The position numbers and the translations under genes are program-made. From positions 620,001 to 684,000 of the forward strand of contig NZ_PXZH01000001.1 of assembly GCF_003950325.1 (NCBI RefSeq): a stretch of DNA of 64,000 nucleotides, given 5' to 3'. Each line of letters opens with the position of its first letter. The first letter of the stretch is position 1. The notes beneath the pieces are model-generated. The model saw only the letters and a program-made list of their open reading frames with translations, ran no database searches and was not told where the DNA came from. The stretch is from Vagococcus humatus (GTDB taxonomy: Bacteria > Bacillota > Bacilli > Lactobacillales > Vagococcaceae). This document shows, piece by piece, positions 18,281 to 27,919 of this stretch.

Positions 18281-19163
18281 CGCTTTTCGCCCCCTTTGAG
18301 ATACCGTCTAGAAAATGTTGGAGTAAATTCTTGTCTTTTGTATCATTGTCTGTTTTAACTAATTCATCAGTTAAAATTTGAAGATACTCCTCTTGATCTA
18401 AATCAGGCAATAAATGGTTTTTAAGAGCAATACTGACCCCCCCTGTTTCCTCGGAAACAATAATGGTTACAGCATCACTGACTTCACTCACTCCTACTCC
18501 AGCTCTGTGCCGAGTTCCGTACTCTTTAGGAATGTTTTCATTTTCAGACAAAGGTAAATAAGCACAGGCTACCGCAATTTTTTGATTTTTTATGATTACC
18601 GCTCCGTCATGTAAAGGAGTATTAGGAATAAAGATATTAATCAACAACTCACCAGAAACTTCTGCATTTAACGGAATGCCTGTTTCAATATACTCATCTA
18701 ACCCGGTATTTTCCTCAATGGTAATCAACGCACCAATTCTTCTTTTAGACATGTACTGCACTGCTTTATCTAATGAGTGAATCAGCGCCACATCTTGCCT
18801 TTCATCTCGTTTGGACTTTTTAAAAACAGCACCTCGGCCGATATGTTCTAGCCCTCTTCTTACTTCAGGTTGAAAAATGATAATGGCTGCAATAACACCG
18901 TATGTAATAACTTGATTCATTAGCCAAGATACTGTGTTTAAACCAATTAAGCCACTTACCACTCGAACTAAAACAATCACTGCAATACCTTTTAGTAACT
19001 GAACAGCTTTCGTTCCTCTTAACAAATTCATTAATTTATAAATAACATACCAAACCACAGCAATATCCAATAAATTAATGGCGAAATTTTTAGTTAGCAC
19101 ATAATGTTCTAATAAGTTTTTCAATGCATTTAGATTTAAAAACTCAATCATTTGGGATAACAT
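18273..19163 (-). CDS. cdaA: Membrane diadenylate cyclase CdaA
   Basis: CdaA condenses two ATP into cyclic di-AMP, an essential second messenger for potassium, osmolyte and wall homeostasis in Firmicutes. The 296-residue product has three membrane segments (about residues 30-100) and a DAC domain with the catalytic DGA (about 186-188) and RHR (about 218-220) motifs. AGGAGAGGAGCCT-ATG marks the start. It is the first gene of cdaA-cdaR-glmM and lies 21 bases after nth, so nth and cda may be cotranscribed. Confidence 0.97.
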   Translation of the reverse strand: MLSQMIEFLNLNALKNLLEHYVLTKNFAINLLDIAVVWYVIYKLMNLLRGTKAVQLLKGIAVIVLVRVVSGLIGLNTVSWLMNQVITYGVIAAIIIFQPEVRRGLEHIGRGAVFKKSKRDERQDVALIHSLDKAVQYMSKRRIGALITIEENTGLDEYIETGIPLNAEVSGELLINIFIPNTPLHDGAVIIKNQKIAVACAYLPLSENENIPKEYGTRHRAGVGVSEVSDAVTIIVSEETGGVSIALKNHLLPDLDQEEYLQILTDELVKTDNDTKDKNLLQHFLDGISKGAKSDE

Positions 19164-19184
19164 AGGCTCCTCTCCTTATTTTCA

Positions 19185-19841
19185 TTATTTTTCATTCGAT
19201 TTCATTCTGTTTTTGCCTTCTTGACACATATAAAGGAGAGGACAATCAGAACATTTAGGGGATCTTGCTAAACAATGGTAACGACCAAAAAAAATCATGG
19301 TATGGTGTGTTTTCACCCATAAATCTTTCGGTATTTTTCGCATAAGTGTTTCTTCTACTTCTAACACTGTGGCTTTTTGTTTCGCTATTCTTAATCGTTT
19401 AGATACCCGTTCAACGTGGGTATCTACAGCAATAGCTGGAATATTGAAAGCATCGCCTAACACTACATTGGCAGTTTTTCTTCCCACACCAGGTAGTCGC
19501 ATTAATTCTTCGTGAGTCTTAGGAACTTCTCCTTCAAACTCATCTAGCAACATTTGGCTACAAGCTTTAATATTTTTTCCTTTATTCCTGTAAAGACCAA
19601 TCGTTTTGATATGTTGAATAATGTCTTCTAAGGGAGCTTGTGCTAAGTCTTTTGGTGTTGGATAAGCAGCAAATAACTCAGGGGTTACTTTATTGACAGA
19701 TACATCTGTAGCCTGTGCACTTAAAATCACCGCAATCAATAGTTCAAAACTATTCCGGTGGGATAACTCCCCTACTGCCTCTGGAAACATCTCCATCATG
19801 ACTCCAATCGCTTCCATCGTTTTTTCTTTAGATATCACCAA
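19185..19841 (-). CDS. nth: Endonuclease III
   Basis: Nth is a bifunctional DNA glycosylase/AP lyase that removes oxidised pyrimidines. The 218-residue product has the HhH element LPGVGRKTA with catalytic Lys122, catalytic Asp140 in VDTHVERVS, and the 4Fe-4S ligands in the C-terminal C-X6-C-X2-C-X5-C pattern. The start is a GTG at 19841 supported by AAGGAG eight bases upstream. It follows dnaD by 39 bases, the usual dnaD-nth pair of Firmicutes. Confidence 0.96.
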   Translation of the reverse strand: MVISKEKTMEAIGVMMEMFPEAVGELSHRNSFELLIAVILSAQATDVSVNKVTPELFAAYPTPKDLAQAPLEDIIQHIKTIGLYRNKGKNIKACSQMLLDEFEGEVPKTHEELMRLPGVGRKTANVVLGDAFNIPAIAVDTHVERVSKRLRIAKQKATVLEVEETLMRKIPKDLWVKTHHTMIFFGRYHCLARSPKCSDCPLLYMCQEGKNRMKSNEK

Positions 19842-19880
19842 ACATTCTCCTTATCTATTTGTTCAATTTATCCATCCCTA

Positions 19881-20591
19881 CTAGTCAGATTCTAACCAAT
19901 TGTAAAGAGGTACTTCTGCTCTTGGAGTTCCCTCTTTTGGTGCATAACCAGTTGGCTCTTCTTTCGTTTGAATGGCTTTTTTCCGTTTTTTTTGTTCCGC
20001 TATCACTTGTTCTTTTGTTCTTAAATTCTTTCGTTCCCAATTTAGTAAAATACGGTCAATGTATTTAAAATTATAAACTTGATTTAAACTAGCTTCTTTA
20101 AGAGCTAACACAATTAAATCTGGCATATATTGATCTTCTTCTAACCAACATTGAATGGTTTCAAACTCCATCGGTGACAAAGGTCTAGCAAATTCTTGTT
20201 CAAACAACTGATACAATTGACTAATTTTCAGCCGTTCTTCTGTTACCTGATCTTGATGTTTTTCCGCTTTAATTCTCTCTTCAATCAATTGGAAAACTGG
20301 GGAAAGATCGTAAGAATCGGTGGTTTTTCCTTCTGAATTTTGATACGTCACTAACCGGATAAACCGCTGATTAAGTAAAGACTCCACTAAAGCAAAGCCC
20401 TCCTCAGAACTCAATCCCATATTTTGACTAATTTCTCGTAAATCAGGAAATTCTTTTCCTTGTTGCTGATAATTTAGCAGTTGTAAATATAACAAAAATT
20501 CTTCTGAAGATAAACCAATTTTATGATAATAAGTCAGTAATAAATTTGAAACAATTGTCTGACCACTTGCTAAATATGTGGCTAATTCCAT
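19881..20591 (-). CDS. dnaD: DNA replication initiation protein DnaD
   Basis: This 236-residue protein has an N-terminal winged-helix oligomerisation domain (about residues 1-110) and a C-terminal DnaD/DnaB2 domain (about 130-205). The latter ends in the helix FKYIDRILLNWERKN, carrying the YxxxI...W motif that contacts DNA. DnaD acts with DnaA, DnaB and DnaI in helicase loading and restart. AAAAGGGGCGAAAGTAA-ATG marks the start. It is followed by nth. Confidence 0.93.
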   Translation of the reverse strand: MELATYLASGQTIVSNLLLTYYHKIGLSSEEFLLYLQLLNYQQQGKEFPDLREISQNMGLSSEEGFALVESLLNQRFIRLVTYQNSEGKTTDSYDLSPVFQLIEERIKAEKHQDQVTEERLKISQLYQLFEQEFARPLSPMEFETIQCWLEEDQYMPDLIVLALKEASLNQVYNFKYIDRILLNWERKNLRTKEQVIAEQKKRKKAIQTKEEPTGYAPKEGTPRAEVPLYNWLESD

Positions 20592-20621
20592 TTACTTTCG
20601 CCCCTTTTTTCTCTGTTTATT

Positions 20622-20627
20622 ATTATA
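20622..20627 (-). promoter_or_regulatory. dnaD promoter -10 (extended)
   Basis: TGGTATAAT on the minus strand is an extended -10, just after the terminator of the P-type ATPase gene. The -35 is weak. Confidence 0.5.
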
Positions 20628-20661
20628 CCATTTTAACGCTAACTTTTCGTGTCATTTACAT

Positions 20662-20690
20662 CAAAAAAGACTACGAATTTAAACGTAGCC
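20662..20690 (-). terminator. Terminator overlapping the end of the P-type ATPase gene
   Basis: GGCTACG pairs with CGTAGTC, followed by TTTTTT on the minus strand. The stop codon of the ATPase lies in the hairpin. Confidence 0.75.
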
Positions 20691-23000
20691 TTTTTTCCTT
20701 TGCCATTGACTGATTAATAACCGAATTCCTACACTTATACCAAATAAAAGGAAGAAAATCGGAAGAGTTTGACTAGTTAAAAAGCCAATTTCTAAAATAG
20801 AATGAAATAACATAGCTGCTACATAAGTTCCCACACCAGTTGTCACAAATAAGAAAACACGTAAAGGATTGAAAGGGAGACAGGCTTTAAGTACTGCTAA
20901 CACACTTACCCCAATTAGTAAGTAATACATCAAAGTAGTCGTATCTAATGAACTCCAGCCTTTTCCTTGACTAATCAAGTGAACAGCTATTACGTTAAAT
21001 AAAACTAATAAAGCATTTGGAGTGGCGTTTCTTAAAACAGTTGGTAAAAAAGCTCCTTTAACTTTTCGCTTATCTGATTCAAAAGATAAGAAGAAAGAAG
21101 GATATCCTTCAATCGCCAAGTCTAATAAAGTAATTTGAATCGGCATAAAAGGAAACGCTAAAGTAGTCACTGCACAAATAACTGAAAGTAAGAAAGAGTA
21201 AATAGTTTTAATAAAGAAAATGCTAGCTACCTTAGTGACATTGTTAACCACACGACGACCTTCAAATAAAACATCAGGCAACGTCGTAAAATCAGAATTT
21301 AATAAAACTAAGTTAGCAATTTGTCTAGTCGCACTATCCCCTTCTGCCATGGCTATACTACAATCTGACTCTCTTAACGCCAACACATCGTTGACCCCGT
21401 CTCCTGTCATAGCCACTGTTCGCTTATCTTCTTTTAACGCTTGAACTAATAATTTTTTCTGTTTAGGAGACACTCGGCCAAATACTTGATATTCTAAAGC
21501 CGCTTTTTTGACTGCCTCATCTGAGGTAAAAGTCGATAAATCCACATAAGAATCATATCCGATTAAGCCAGCTCGTCTAGCAATATTTGACACTGTTACA
21601 GGATTGTCTCCTGAAATAACTTTTAAGTCCACGCCTTCTTTTCTTAAATAAGCCAAAGTTTCATTAGCTTGTTGTCTAATTGGATCATCAATCTCTAACA
21701 CAGCTAAAGGTGTTACATCTAAAGGAAGCACTTCTGATAAGGGTGCTTTAGATTGACTTAACCCTAACATTAAAACACGAAACCCTTGTTCCTGAGCCTC
21801 TTTAACTTGTTTAGGCATCTCTTCCGCAGCCACTAATCTTTCCGGAGCACCTAACACCACTGTTCCTAACCCATCAAATAAAATAGCTCCCCATTTTCTT
21901 TCTGAAGAGAAAGCTAAGCTATCTAGTGCTTGATATTTATCCATTTCCTGATAGTGTTCCCGAATGGCTTGCATGGTAATGTTATTATCTGAACTAGCTT
22001 TTAAATAACTTCCTATAATTTCTAAATAATCTTCTGGAGTCACTTCTAACAGCTCAACAGCTTGTACTTTCATTTTGCCTTCTGTAATAGTGCCTGTTTT
22101 ATCTAAACAAAGAGTGTCTACATGAGCTAATGTTTCAACTGCATACATATCTTGGACTAACACTTGTTTTTTAGCTAATTTAGTCACAGCTGTCGCTAAC
22201 GTAATACTAATCAGTAACACCAAACCTTTAGGTAGCATCCCTAAAAGAGCCCCTGCTGAAGAAACCACCGCTTCTTTTGCTCCAGCTTGTCTTACTAATA
22301 AGGCTTCAAGTAATAAAATCACTCCTAAAGGAATAATGACATAGCTGGTAAATTTGGATACTTTTCGAATAGAGGACACTAATTCTGACTTAACCGGTTT
22401 GTGAACTTTGGCCTCTGTCGCAATTTTAGTGGCGTAATTATCTTTACCTACTCGGATAACTTTTCCGTAACAAGCACCACTGACTAAAAAACTGCCTGAT
22501 AATAACGTGCTACCTATTTCTTTTTCAATCAAATCCGATTCCCCTGTTAACAGAGATTCATTTGCTTCAACTTTCCCGAAAACTACTTCCATATCTGAGG
22601 GAACTTGTTCCCCTGCACCAATCCAGACTAGGTCATCTAAAACTAATTCTGTGGCATCAATCGTCACTTTTTTGCCCTCTCTTAATACTTGGGCGGTTTC
22701 TTTTGACACAATAGATAGTTTAGCAACCATATTTCTAGCATGTATCTCTTGACTGATACCAATAATCATGTTCATCATAATAATTGCTAAGTAAAACATG
22801 TTGGAATAAGCTCCAACTGCAAATAAACAAATACCAATGGCTAAGTTCAGCAAGTTAAACAACGTCAAAATATTATCTTTAAAAATATCTCCTGTGGTTT
22901 TAGAGATGTTTTCTTCATAATTATTTTGTTTTCCGTCCTGCTGACGTTCTGCTACTTCAGCCAAACTTAAACCAGTTTGACTTTTTTCAAATTTTTCCAT
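20679..23000 (-). CDS. Cation-translocating P-type ATPase (P2-like, CtpE-related)
   Basis: The 773-residue pump has the actuator TGES loop (LLTGESDL), phosphorylation motif DKTGT in CLDKTGTITEGK, hinge TGDGVNDVLAL and about 10 membrane segments. No N-terminal metal-binding domain is seen. It resembles the CtpE/MgtA-like branch, where calcium transport is reported for mycobacterial CtpE. In helix 4 the sequence is GMLPKGLVLL, with Lys where most P2 ATPases have PEGL, so the ion remains uncertain. GGAGTTTGTGGGTGA-ATG marks the start. The lysozyme-like gene lies 31 bases upstream. Confidence 0.85.
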   Translation of the reverse strand: MEKFEKSQTGLSLAEVAERQQDGKQNNYEENISKTTGDIFKDNILTLFNLLNLAIGICLFAVGAYSNMFYLAIIMMNMIIGISQEIHARNMVAKLSIVSKETAQVLREGKKVTIDATELVLDDLVWIGAGEQVPSDMEVVFGKVEANESLLTGESDLIEKEIGSTLLSGSFLVSGACYGKVIRVGKDNYATKIATEAKVHKPVKSELVSSIRKVSKFTSYVIIPLGVILLLEALLVRQAGAKEAVVSSAGALLGMLPKGLVLLISITLATAVTKLAKKQVLVQDMYAVETLAHVDTLCLDKTGTITEGKMKVQAVELLEVTPEDYLEIIGSYLKASSDNNITMQAIREHYQEMDKYQALDSLAFSSERKWGAILFDGLGTVVLGAPERLVAAEEMPKQVKEAQEQGFRVLMLGLSQSKAPLSEVLPLDVTPLAVLEIDDPIRQQANETLAYLRKEGVDLKVISGDNPVTVSNIARRAGLIGYDSYVDLSTFTSDEAVKKAALEYQVFGRVSPKQKKLLVQALKEDKRTVAMTGDGVNDVLALRESDCSIAMAEGDSATRQIANLVLLNSDFTTLPDVLFEGRRVVNNVTKVASIFFIKTIYSFLLSVICAVTTLAFPFMPIQITLLDLAIEGYPSFFLSFESDKRKVKGAFLPTVLRNATPNALLVLFNVIAVHLISQGKGWSSLDTTTLMYYLLIGVSVLAVLKACLPFNPLRVFLFVTTGVGTYVAAMLFHSILEIGFLTSQTLPIFFLLFGISVGIRLLISQWQRKKGYV

Positions 23001-23031
23001 TCACCCACAAACTCCTTGATTTATTCTCTTG

Positions 23032-23688
23032 TTATTTATTTAATACTTTCATCCATTTTAAATGATACTGAACAATTTCTGCGTAGAAAAAATTACCCCC
23101 ATCTTGATACAAATACCCACCATTGTACCAAACTGCTCTTGGATTTAAATAGCGGTATCTTATTTGATCTTTATTACCTAACGTTGGGGCTAAAATATCT
23201 TTAGAATATTCCTCAGCTAATTCTACATAATTAAATCCTCCGTGGCTTTTAACATAAGGAATATAGTTTTGCCCAAAATTGTAAGCTTGTACTGCTGTCC
23301 AAATATCTGTGTGATTTTCTTCTGAACTATGAATCATTTCAGCCAAATGTTTCACACCTGACTCTATACTTTCTTCTGAAGTTCCAATTTGATTGGTTTC
23401 GCCGTACTTACTTTCACTACTTTGCATTAAGTCAATGTGATTGCCTTTACTTTCCGTTAAAATAATAGCTAAAACAATATCTGTATAAGGCTCTATCTGA
23501 TAGTTAGCTGTTTCTCTAGCTACCACACTTCGCCACTGATTAACTTCTTTTATTTGTCTATTTAATACATAAAGATAGCGAGCACTTATCAAAAAGGCTA
23601 GGACGATTAGTCCAATCAACATGACTTGAATGGTTTTTTTAATTGCTTTAAACACAGGTTTCTTCAAACCCTTTCTTTTTCTAATCAT
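23032..23688 (-). CDS. Membrane-anchored lysozyme-like (CwlT/Lysozyme_like) protein
   Basis: The 218-residue protein has a basic N-terminus, one membrane helix (about residues 21-40) and an extracellular domain with AIILTESKG (probable catalytic Glu), DLMQSSES and AVQAYNFGQNY. This matches the lysozyme-like family of CwlT muramidase domains. It probably cuts peptidoglycan glycan strands. The ATG has no Shine-Dalgarno. A TATAAT ends only five bases before it, so the mRNA may be leaderless. Confidence 0.85.
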   Translation of the reverse strand: MIRKRKGLKKPVFKAIKKTIQVMLIGLIVLAFLISARYLYVLNRQIKEVNQWRSVVARETANYQIEPYTDIVLAIILTESKGNHIDLMQSSESKYGETNQIGTSEESIESGVKHLAEMIHSSEENHTDIWTAVQAYNFGQNYIPYVKSHGGFNYVELAEEYSKDILAPTLGNKDQIRYRYLNPRAVWYNGGYLYQDGGNFFYAEIVQYHLKWMKVLNK

Positions 23689-23693
23689 ACGTT

Positions 23694-23699
23694 ATTATA
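23694..23699 (-). promoter_or_regulatory. -10 element directly before the lysozyme-like gene
   Basis: TATAAT on the minus strand ends five bases before the ATG at 23688, placing the transcription start at or very near the start codon. No convincing -35 is seen. Confidence 0.4.
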
Positions 23700-23756
23700 C
23701 TACTATGATATCCCTTAATCGCCTAACTTTTCTCTCATTCTTTAACAATTATTTAT

Positions 23757-23788
23757 AAAAAAAGCGTCGGCTAAAAAACCGACGCTTT
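23757..23788 (-). terminator. Terminator after apt
   Basis: AAAGCGTCGG pairs with CCGACGCTTT around CTAAAAAA, with T tract on the minus strand. Confidence 0.88.
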
Positions 23789-23797
23789 AAAATCTGC

Positions 23798-24310
23798 TTA
23801 ATAATCCATTAAAGCTAAAATATCATAGTCTTTAATTTTATCTCGACCATGTAAGTCGTTTAATTCAATTAAGAAGGCACAGCCAACTACTACTCCCCCT
23901 AGTTCTTCAACTAGCTTAGTTGTTGCTGCAATTGTTCCGCCAGTAGCTAGTAAATCATCACAAATTAGCACACGTTGTCCTGGTTTAATCGCATCTTTAT
24001 GAAGAGTTAACACATCTTTTCCGTATTCTAAACCATAGCTAACTTCAATGGTTTCACGAGGTAATTTTCCTTTTTTACGAGCAGGAGCAAAACCAATTCC
24101 TAACTCATAGGCAACTGGACACCCTATAATAAACCCTCTTGCTTCTGGTCCTACGATCATATCTACTTGTTTTTCTTTAGCAAATTCAACAATCGCTTGA
24201 GTTGCTTCTCGGTAAGCTTCTCCGTTTCCCATCAATGGCGAAATATCTCTAAAAATAACTCCTTCTGTTGGGTAATTAGGAATACTTGCAACATAATCTC
24301 TTAAATTCAT
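23798..24310 (-). CDS. apt: Adenine phosphoribosyltransferase
   Basis: Apt salvages adenine to AMP using PRPP. The 170-residue product has the [11 protein letters not shown] segment and the PRPP-binding [13 protein letters not shown] motif (about residues 120-132). AGGAGGAAAAAA-ATG marks the start, 10 bases after recJ. The recJ-apt pair is conserved in Firmicutes. Confidence 0.97.
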   Translation of the reverse strand: MNLRDYVASIPNYPTEGVIFRDISPLMGNGEAYREATQAIVEFAKEKQVDMIVGPEARGFIIGCPVAYELGIGFAPARKKGKLPRETIEVSYGLEYGKDVLTLHKDAIKPGQRVLICDDLLATGGTIAATTKLVEELGGVVVGCAFLIELNDLHGRDKIKDYDILALMDY

Positions 24311-24320
24311 TTTTTTCCTC

Positions 24321-26603
24321 CTACTGAGCTAACCATGTATATAATTCCTGTGGTTGACTGTATAATAATTGTTTTTCTGTTTGAATCCGTTGCTGCCTTT
24401 CTTTGTAAGAAGGACTTTCTTCTAAAGGATGGGGCAAAGGATCTACTACTTTTTTCATTACACCATTATCTATTCTAACAAATCCCAACTCAAAAAACAC
24501 TTGAATCATAAAAATCAATTCTTTTTGTGACAATTTTAAAGCGGAAGCAACTTGCGGAAGCTTGTAGCGAATATCCACTTCTTCCACCTGACGAGTTAGC
24601 TGATACAATCTAGCAAACTTCTGACGATTAGGTAATCCGTTTAAATAATATTCCTCTTCAGACAAAAAGAAACAGTATAAACGGCTAGCTTTAGTAATGT
24701 CTATCACTTGCCGCACTTCTTGACTATTAACTGGACAATCGACTAAAACCACCGTTTCTCTTGGGGTTAATCCGGCTAAATCTGCTCGATATTGCCAAGT
24801 GTCACCAGTGTTTGGTTTCACTTTTTCATCCCAGTAAACGTACAAAGCATCTTGTTCTCTAACCTGGGTTAAGCTTTGTTTTTTTCCTCGGTAGTCAAAC
24901 ACTTGTAAGCCTTTGACTTCATAATCTTTTAACAGTACTTGTGGTTTTTTTCGGTCATTCCACTCATTTATTTGTAACTCCCCAATAAAAGCTAGAGGAT
25001 TTACTGTCATAAATTCTTCAATTTCTTGTCCCTTATTAAAAGCTAACACATCTATAGTCTGTTGATTTTTTTCAGCAACTAGTTTTAAATGCGTTTTGTC
25101 TGCACCAATTTGTTTCACTTGCTGCATTTGATAGTTTTCAAATAAAAAACAAGGGGCTTCATTATCTGTACCAAAAGGACCTAGTTTTGCCAAACTCTCA
25201 ATAAACTCTAGTTGAATATCTGATAAATCAGGAGCAGAAAGAACGGTCACTTCTTTTCCTTTAGTTAAATCAATCTCTTCACGCTCGATATAAGCATCTA
25301 ATCTTTCTTGAAGTTCTGGTAAAAGAGTCGCTTCTAAAGAGAAACCGGCTGCCATATGATGGCCTCCAAAGGCTAAGAATAAGTCTTTTTCCTCACACAA
25401 GGCTTCGTATAAATTAAGTTGACCCACACTTCTACCTGATCCTTTAGCTATGCCCTTGTCATTAATCCCTAGAACCAATGCTGGTTTACCAGTTGCCTCA
25501 ACAATCCGACTGGCCACAATTCCTAAAACACCTTCATGCCAATCTTTTTTAGCTAAAACATAAAGAGAATGATTAGGCATTTGTTCCACCATAGCTAAGG
25601 CTTCTTGACCAATCTGCTTCACAATATTTTGTCTTTTTTCATTCTGTTGTTGAACAAAATGAGCTAGCTCTTCTGCTTGTTCCTCATCAAATGTTGTCAA
25701 TAAGTGGACACCTGGTGTAGCATCTTCTAATCTACCTAAAGCATTTAGACGTGGAGCTATTCCAAATCCAATATTGGTTTCGTCTACTTTGTACAAGTCA
25801 ATCTCTGCCACTTCACATAACTTAACCAGGCCAATTCGGTCAGTTTCTCTAAAGACTTGTAAACCTAGTGTTACTAATGCCCGGTTTTCACCAGTTAAAG
25901 ATACTAAATCAGCAATGGTTCCAATCGCCACTAAATCCAGCAATTCTAATGGGTTACTTCCAAGTAAGGCTGTCGCTACTTTAAAAGCAACCCCCACCCC
26001 TGCTAAGTCTCCAAAAGGATAGTTGCCTAAAGGGTGTCTTGGATGAATGACCGCTAAGGCTTCTGGCAATTGAGCAGGTAACTCATGATGGTCTGTAATA
26101 ACTACATCTACCCCAGCTTCCATCGCATATTTAACTGGCTTGTAACCTGCTACCCCATTGTCAACAGTAATAATTAATTGGACGCCTTGTTCTTCAATAA
26201 AATAACGATAAACTTGTTCGTTAGGTCCATAGCCATCCATAAACCGATCTGGTATATAAATGATAGGCTCTCCCCCTAACATTTCAATCGCTTCTTTCAT
26301 TACTGTTGTACTGGTAATGCCGTCTGCGTCGTAATCTCCGTAAATTAATATTTTTTCTCCATTAGCAATTCCTTCTTGAATTCTAGTTATTCCTTTTGCC
26401 ATATCGTGCATTAAAAAAGGATCATGAAAGGCAGTCACATCGGGATTAAAAAATTCAGTCAGCTCTTCTTCTGTTCGAATACCTTTTTCCCACAGCCAGG
26501 AAGCGAATTGTGCAGGAATTTTTCGCTGTTCAAGTACAGGAATCAAAGATTTAGCTGCGTCAATCTCTGGTACTACTTTCCATTGATTCACTGATGGTTT
26601 CAA
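24321..26603 (-). CDS. recJ: Single-stranded-DNA-specific exonuclease RecJ
   Basis: This 760-residue DHH/DHHA1 phosphoesterase degrades ssDNA 5' to 3' in recombination and mismatch repair. The metal motifs are [11 protein letters not shown] (about residues 82-92), [13 protein letters not shown], and the DHHA1 motif [12 protein letters not shown]-terminal extension of about 200 residues follows, as in Lactobacillales RecJ. The start is a TTG at 26603 with AGGAGTGATTTT before it; no ATG fits. apt follows. Confidence 0.96.
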   Translation of the reverse strand: MKPSVNQWKVVPEIDAAKSLIPVLEQRKIPAQFASWLWEKGIRTEEELTEFFNPDVTAFHDPFLMHDMAKGITRIQEGIANGEKILIYGDYDADGITSTTVMKEAIEMLGGEPIIYIPDRFMDGYGPNEQVYRYFIEEQGVQLIITVDNGVAGYKPVKYAMEAGVDVVITDHHELPAQLPEALAVIHPRHPLGNYPFGDLAGVGVAFKVATALLGSNPLELLDLVAIGTIADLVSLTGENRALVTLGLQVFRETDRIGLVKLCEVAEIDLYKVDETNIGFGIAPRLNALGRLEDATPGVHLLTTFDEEQAEELAHFVQQQNEKRQNIVKQIGQEALAMVEQMPNHSLYVLAKKDWHEGVLGIVASRIVEATGKPALVLGINDKGIAKGSGRSVGQLNLYEALCEEKDLFLAFGGHHMAAGFSLEATLLPELQERLDAYIEREEIDLTKGKEVTVLSAPDLSDIQLEFIESLAKLGPFGTDNEAPCFLFENYQMQQVKQIGADKTHLKLVAEKNQQTIDVLAFNKGQEIEEFMTVNPLAFIGELQINEWNDRKKPQVLLKDYEVKGLQVFDYRGKKQSLTQVREQDALYVYWDEKVKPNTGDTWQYRADLAGLTPRETVVLVDCPVNSQEVRQVIDITKASRLYCFFLSEEEYYLNGLPNRQKFARLYQLTRQVEEVDIRYKLPQVASALKLSQKELIFMIQVFFELGFVRIDNGVMKKVVDPLPHPLEESPSYKERQQRIQTEKQLLYSQPQELYTWLAQ

Positions 26604-26651
26604 AAAATCACTCCTATCCTAACCAAAACATTATACCAAAAAAAAATAAAT

Positions 26652-26679
26652 AAAAAAGAGAAGACCTTTTCTCTTTTTT
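26652..26679 (-). terminator. Terminator after the LapA-type gene
   Basis: AAAAAAGAGAA pairs with TTCTCTTTTTT across a small mismatch loop (GACCTT). A/T tracts flank it. Confidence 0.65.
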
Positions 26680-26689
26680 ATTTAATCGA

Positions 26690-27097
26690 TTATTCTTCTA
26701 TTGTTTCTAGTAAATCCCTTGGCTCTTCTATAAACGAAGAACCTTCTAAATCTTTCAATTTAGTTTCTAATAGACCAATTTGTTGATTTTTTTCATGTAA
26801 CAATAAATCATAATACTCTCGTTCTTTTGCAACAGCTGCTTCTTTTCCAGCTTCTTGCTCTCCTATTTTATAACGAAGTTCTTTTAGTTCTTTTCGTTGT
26901 TTCCAAAAACTAGTGGACCAAGCGATTAACACAATAAGTGCGCCAATTAAAGCTGATCCTAAAATGGTAAAAATAAGAGGGGACTGAACCCGTTTAAAGC
27001 CAAAATTAACGATAACTGGTTCAGTGTTAATTACTGAAAAAATAGCAATAACAAACACTAAAACAAACCCTAGCAATAATTTTCCGTGATGTTTCAT
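26690..27097 (-). CDS. LapA (DUF1049) family membrane protein
   Basis: The 135-residue protein has two membrane helices (about residues 7-25 and 41-62) around the FSVINTEPVIVNFGF segment typical of LapA/YrvD proteins. A cytoplasmic coiled-coil tail of about 70 residues, rich in Glu/Lys/Leu, follows. In E. coli LapA works with LapB in envelope assembly. The role in Gram-positives is unknown. It sits between the SDR gene and recJ; in Bacillus the relative yrvD is also next to recJ. Confidence 0.85.
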   Translation of the reverse strand: MKHHGKLLLGFVLVFVIAIFSVINTEPVIVNFGFKRVQSPLIFTILGSALIGALIVLIAWSTSFWKQRKELKELRYKIGEQEAGKEAAVAKEREYYDLLLHEKNQQIGLLETKLKDLEGSSFIEEPRDLLETIEE

Positions 27098-27114
27098 AAC
27101 ATCTCCTCCCTCCC

Positions 27115-27918
27115 CTATTTTTTATTAAACACTGTTTGTGATAAATAATCTCCCACTCTAGGAAATAACCGGTAACCAAGATTAGCTAATTGCATATAAG
27201 AGGGTAAGTTTACTTCTCGTTTTCTAAACTCAATCCCTTCCACAATTTCAATCGCCACCTCTTCTGGTTCTAACGCATAGTCTTTAACCGCCTCTAAATA
27301 ATTACCGGTTTCATCTGCTTGTTCAAAAAAGTTAGTCACAATAGGACCAGGATTAACAGTTAACACTTGAATGTTATAAGGTGCTAACTCTAATCTAAGG
27401 GTGTCAGAAAAAGCAATTAAAGCAGCTTTACTTGACCCATAGATACTGGATTTAGGGGAAGGCATCTTCCCACCTTGTGAAGCGATATTTACTACTATTC
27501 CTGATTGTTTGCTTTGTATCATCTCTTTTGTCACAGTTTTAGTTAAAGCCATAGTCCCAAATAAATTAATCTGATAAATTTGTTCGACTTGCTCAAAGTC
27601 CATATCGACAAAAGAGCGAAATAAACCAATCCCTGCACAGTTAATTAAGATACTAGGAACACCGTAATTCTCATATACGTGTTCCATTGTTGGTTGAATG
27701 GTCTTTGGCTGAGTTAAGTCTAAGCACGCTGTATAAATAGGTTGCAACGTATATTCTCGGCAATTAGCTTTGACTTCAGCTAGCTTAGTTTGGTTGCGAC
27801 CACTTAAAATTAAACGAGCTTGCTTTTTAGCCAACAAATAAGCTAACTGCTCTCCAACACCTGACGTTGCTCCTGTTAAAAAAATTAACTGATTGGCTAC
27901 AGATTCTTTACGAAACAT
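27115..27918 (-). CDS. Short-chain dehydrogenase/reductase
   Basis: This 267-residue classical SDR has the cofactor loop TGATSGVGEQ near the N-terminus, NCAGIG (NNAG equivalent) and the catalytic YGSSK with a Ser about 13 residues earlier (NIASQGG). It is an NAD(P)H-dependent oxidoreductase of the DltE/YqjQ-like kind with unknown substrate. The frame is open upstream inside rnz. AAAGGAGTCTTAAC-ATG at 27918 sets the start, directly after the rnz stop. Coupled to rnz. Confidence 0.9.
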   Translation of the reverse strand: MFRKESVANQLIFLTGATSGVGEQLAYLLAKKQARLILSGRNQTKLAEVKANCREYTLQPIYTACLDLTQPKTIQPTMEHVYENYGVPSILINCAGIGLFRSFVDMDFEQVEQIYQINLFGTMALTKTVTKEMIQSKQSGIVVNIASQGGKMPSPKSSIYGSSKAALIAFSDTLRLELAPYNIQVLTVNPGPIVTNFFEQADETGNYLEAVKDYALEPEEVAIEIVEGIEFRKREVNLPSYMQLANLGYRLFPRVGDYLSQTVFNKK

Positions 27919-27919
27919 G

